Assembly: GCA_035578155.1 (NCBI GenBank)
Contig: JAPWDM010000002.1
Location: forward strand, 35,822,437 to 35,886,436
Origin: Brachynemurus nebulosus
Taxonomy: Eukaryota > Arthropoda > Insecta > Neuroptera > Myrmeleontidae
Length of the DNA stretch: 64,000 bases
Direction: 5' to 3'
The translations under genes were made by a program, and so were the position numbers. The notes beneath the pieces are model-generated. The model saw only the letters and a list, made by a program, of their open reading frames with translations, did not search any database and had not been told where the DNA came from. Below, piece after piece: positions 63,882 to 64,000 of the stretch (position 1 is its first letter; each line of letters begins with the position of its first letter).

Positions 63882-64000
63882 TATAAATATTTTACTTTAT
63901 TTGTCAGCTATACACTCAGGTCTCGACAAACGAGTTAAACTACGTAAAAATGTTAATTTAGCTATTAGTAAAACTCGGTTCCACAATAAACGATATTACT
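63882..64000. other. Flanking DNA to the window end
   Basis: 119 bp, no feature seen. Confidence 0.4.

Overview
This window is AT-rich eukaryotic DNA that looks like insect or other arthropod sequence. I base that on the repeat families (RTE-type non-LTR element, Ty3/Gypsy pol, hAT-like elements with 8-bp target duplications, Helitrons ending in CTAG) and on the long (TA)n arrays. The species cannot be fixed from the sequence. I found no intact host gene. Every coding sequence I can recognise belongs to a mobile element, and nearly all are broken. Most other reading frames are short, AT-driven or microsatellite translations.

Left part (about 1.6-17.6 kb): a 317-bp tandem duplication is interrupted by a hAT-like element (2050-3234) that itself carries a second one (2450-2901). 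A TIR element at 3706-6683 contains a TA-inserting element (4814-6247). Then come another hAT-like element (7291-7984), an RTE reverse-transcriptase relic (minus, 8063-8848), a hairpin MITE (11.3 kb), a tRNA-like SINE head (12.8 kb), a foldback element (13.1-14.2 kb), a TIR element (15.45-16.35 kb) and a palindromic array (16.6-17.6 kb).

Middle (18-36 kb): a degenerate Ty3/Gypsy gag-pol (18.0-21.7 kb); a 2.45-kb Helitron-like repeat with a 120-bp satellite inside (22.67-25.13 kb); a PHD-finger ORF1 of a non-LTR element with a six-unit 31-bp array just upstream (27.7-28.8 kb); a mariner-type transposase tail (30.2 kb); and a TA-flanked TIR element holding two nested hAT-like MITEs (35.3-36.6 kb).

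Right part (37-64 kb): more copies of the Helitron-like family (37.7-39.0, 46.9 and 55.36-58.08 kb, the last a near full-length inverted partner of the 22.67 kb copy); large foldback elements (43.3-45.5, 51.4-53.0, 59.2-61.2 kb); a small Helitron (54.1-54.9 kb); and a 2.49-kb Helitron (61392-63881) read on the minus strand. That Helitron keeps a complete OTU cysteine-protease domain, followed in the same frame by a 15-residue repeat tract and the N-terminal part of the Helitron Rep protein, with one TAA between them. The HUH nuclease and helicase parts are deleted.

The two most interesting signals are this OTU/Rep Helitron and the Helitron-like family whose four copies end in a hairpin with compensating base changes just before CTAA. 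Several nested insertions can be proved inside the window because a paralogous uninterrupted site is also present.
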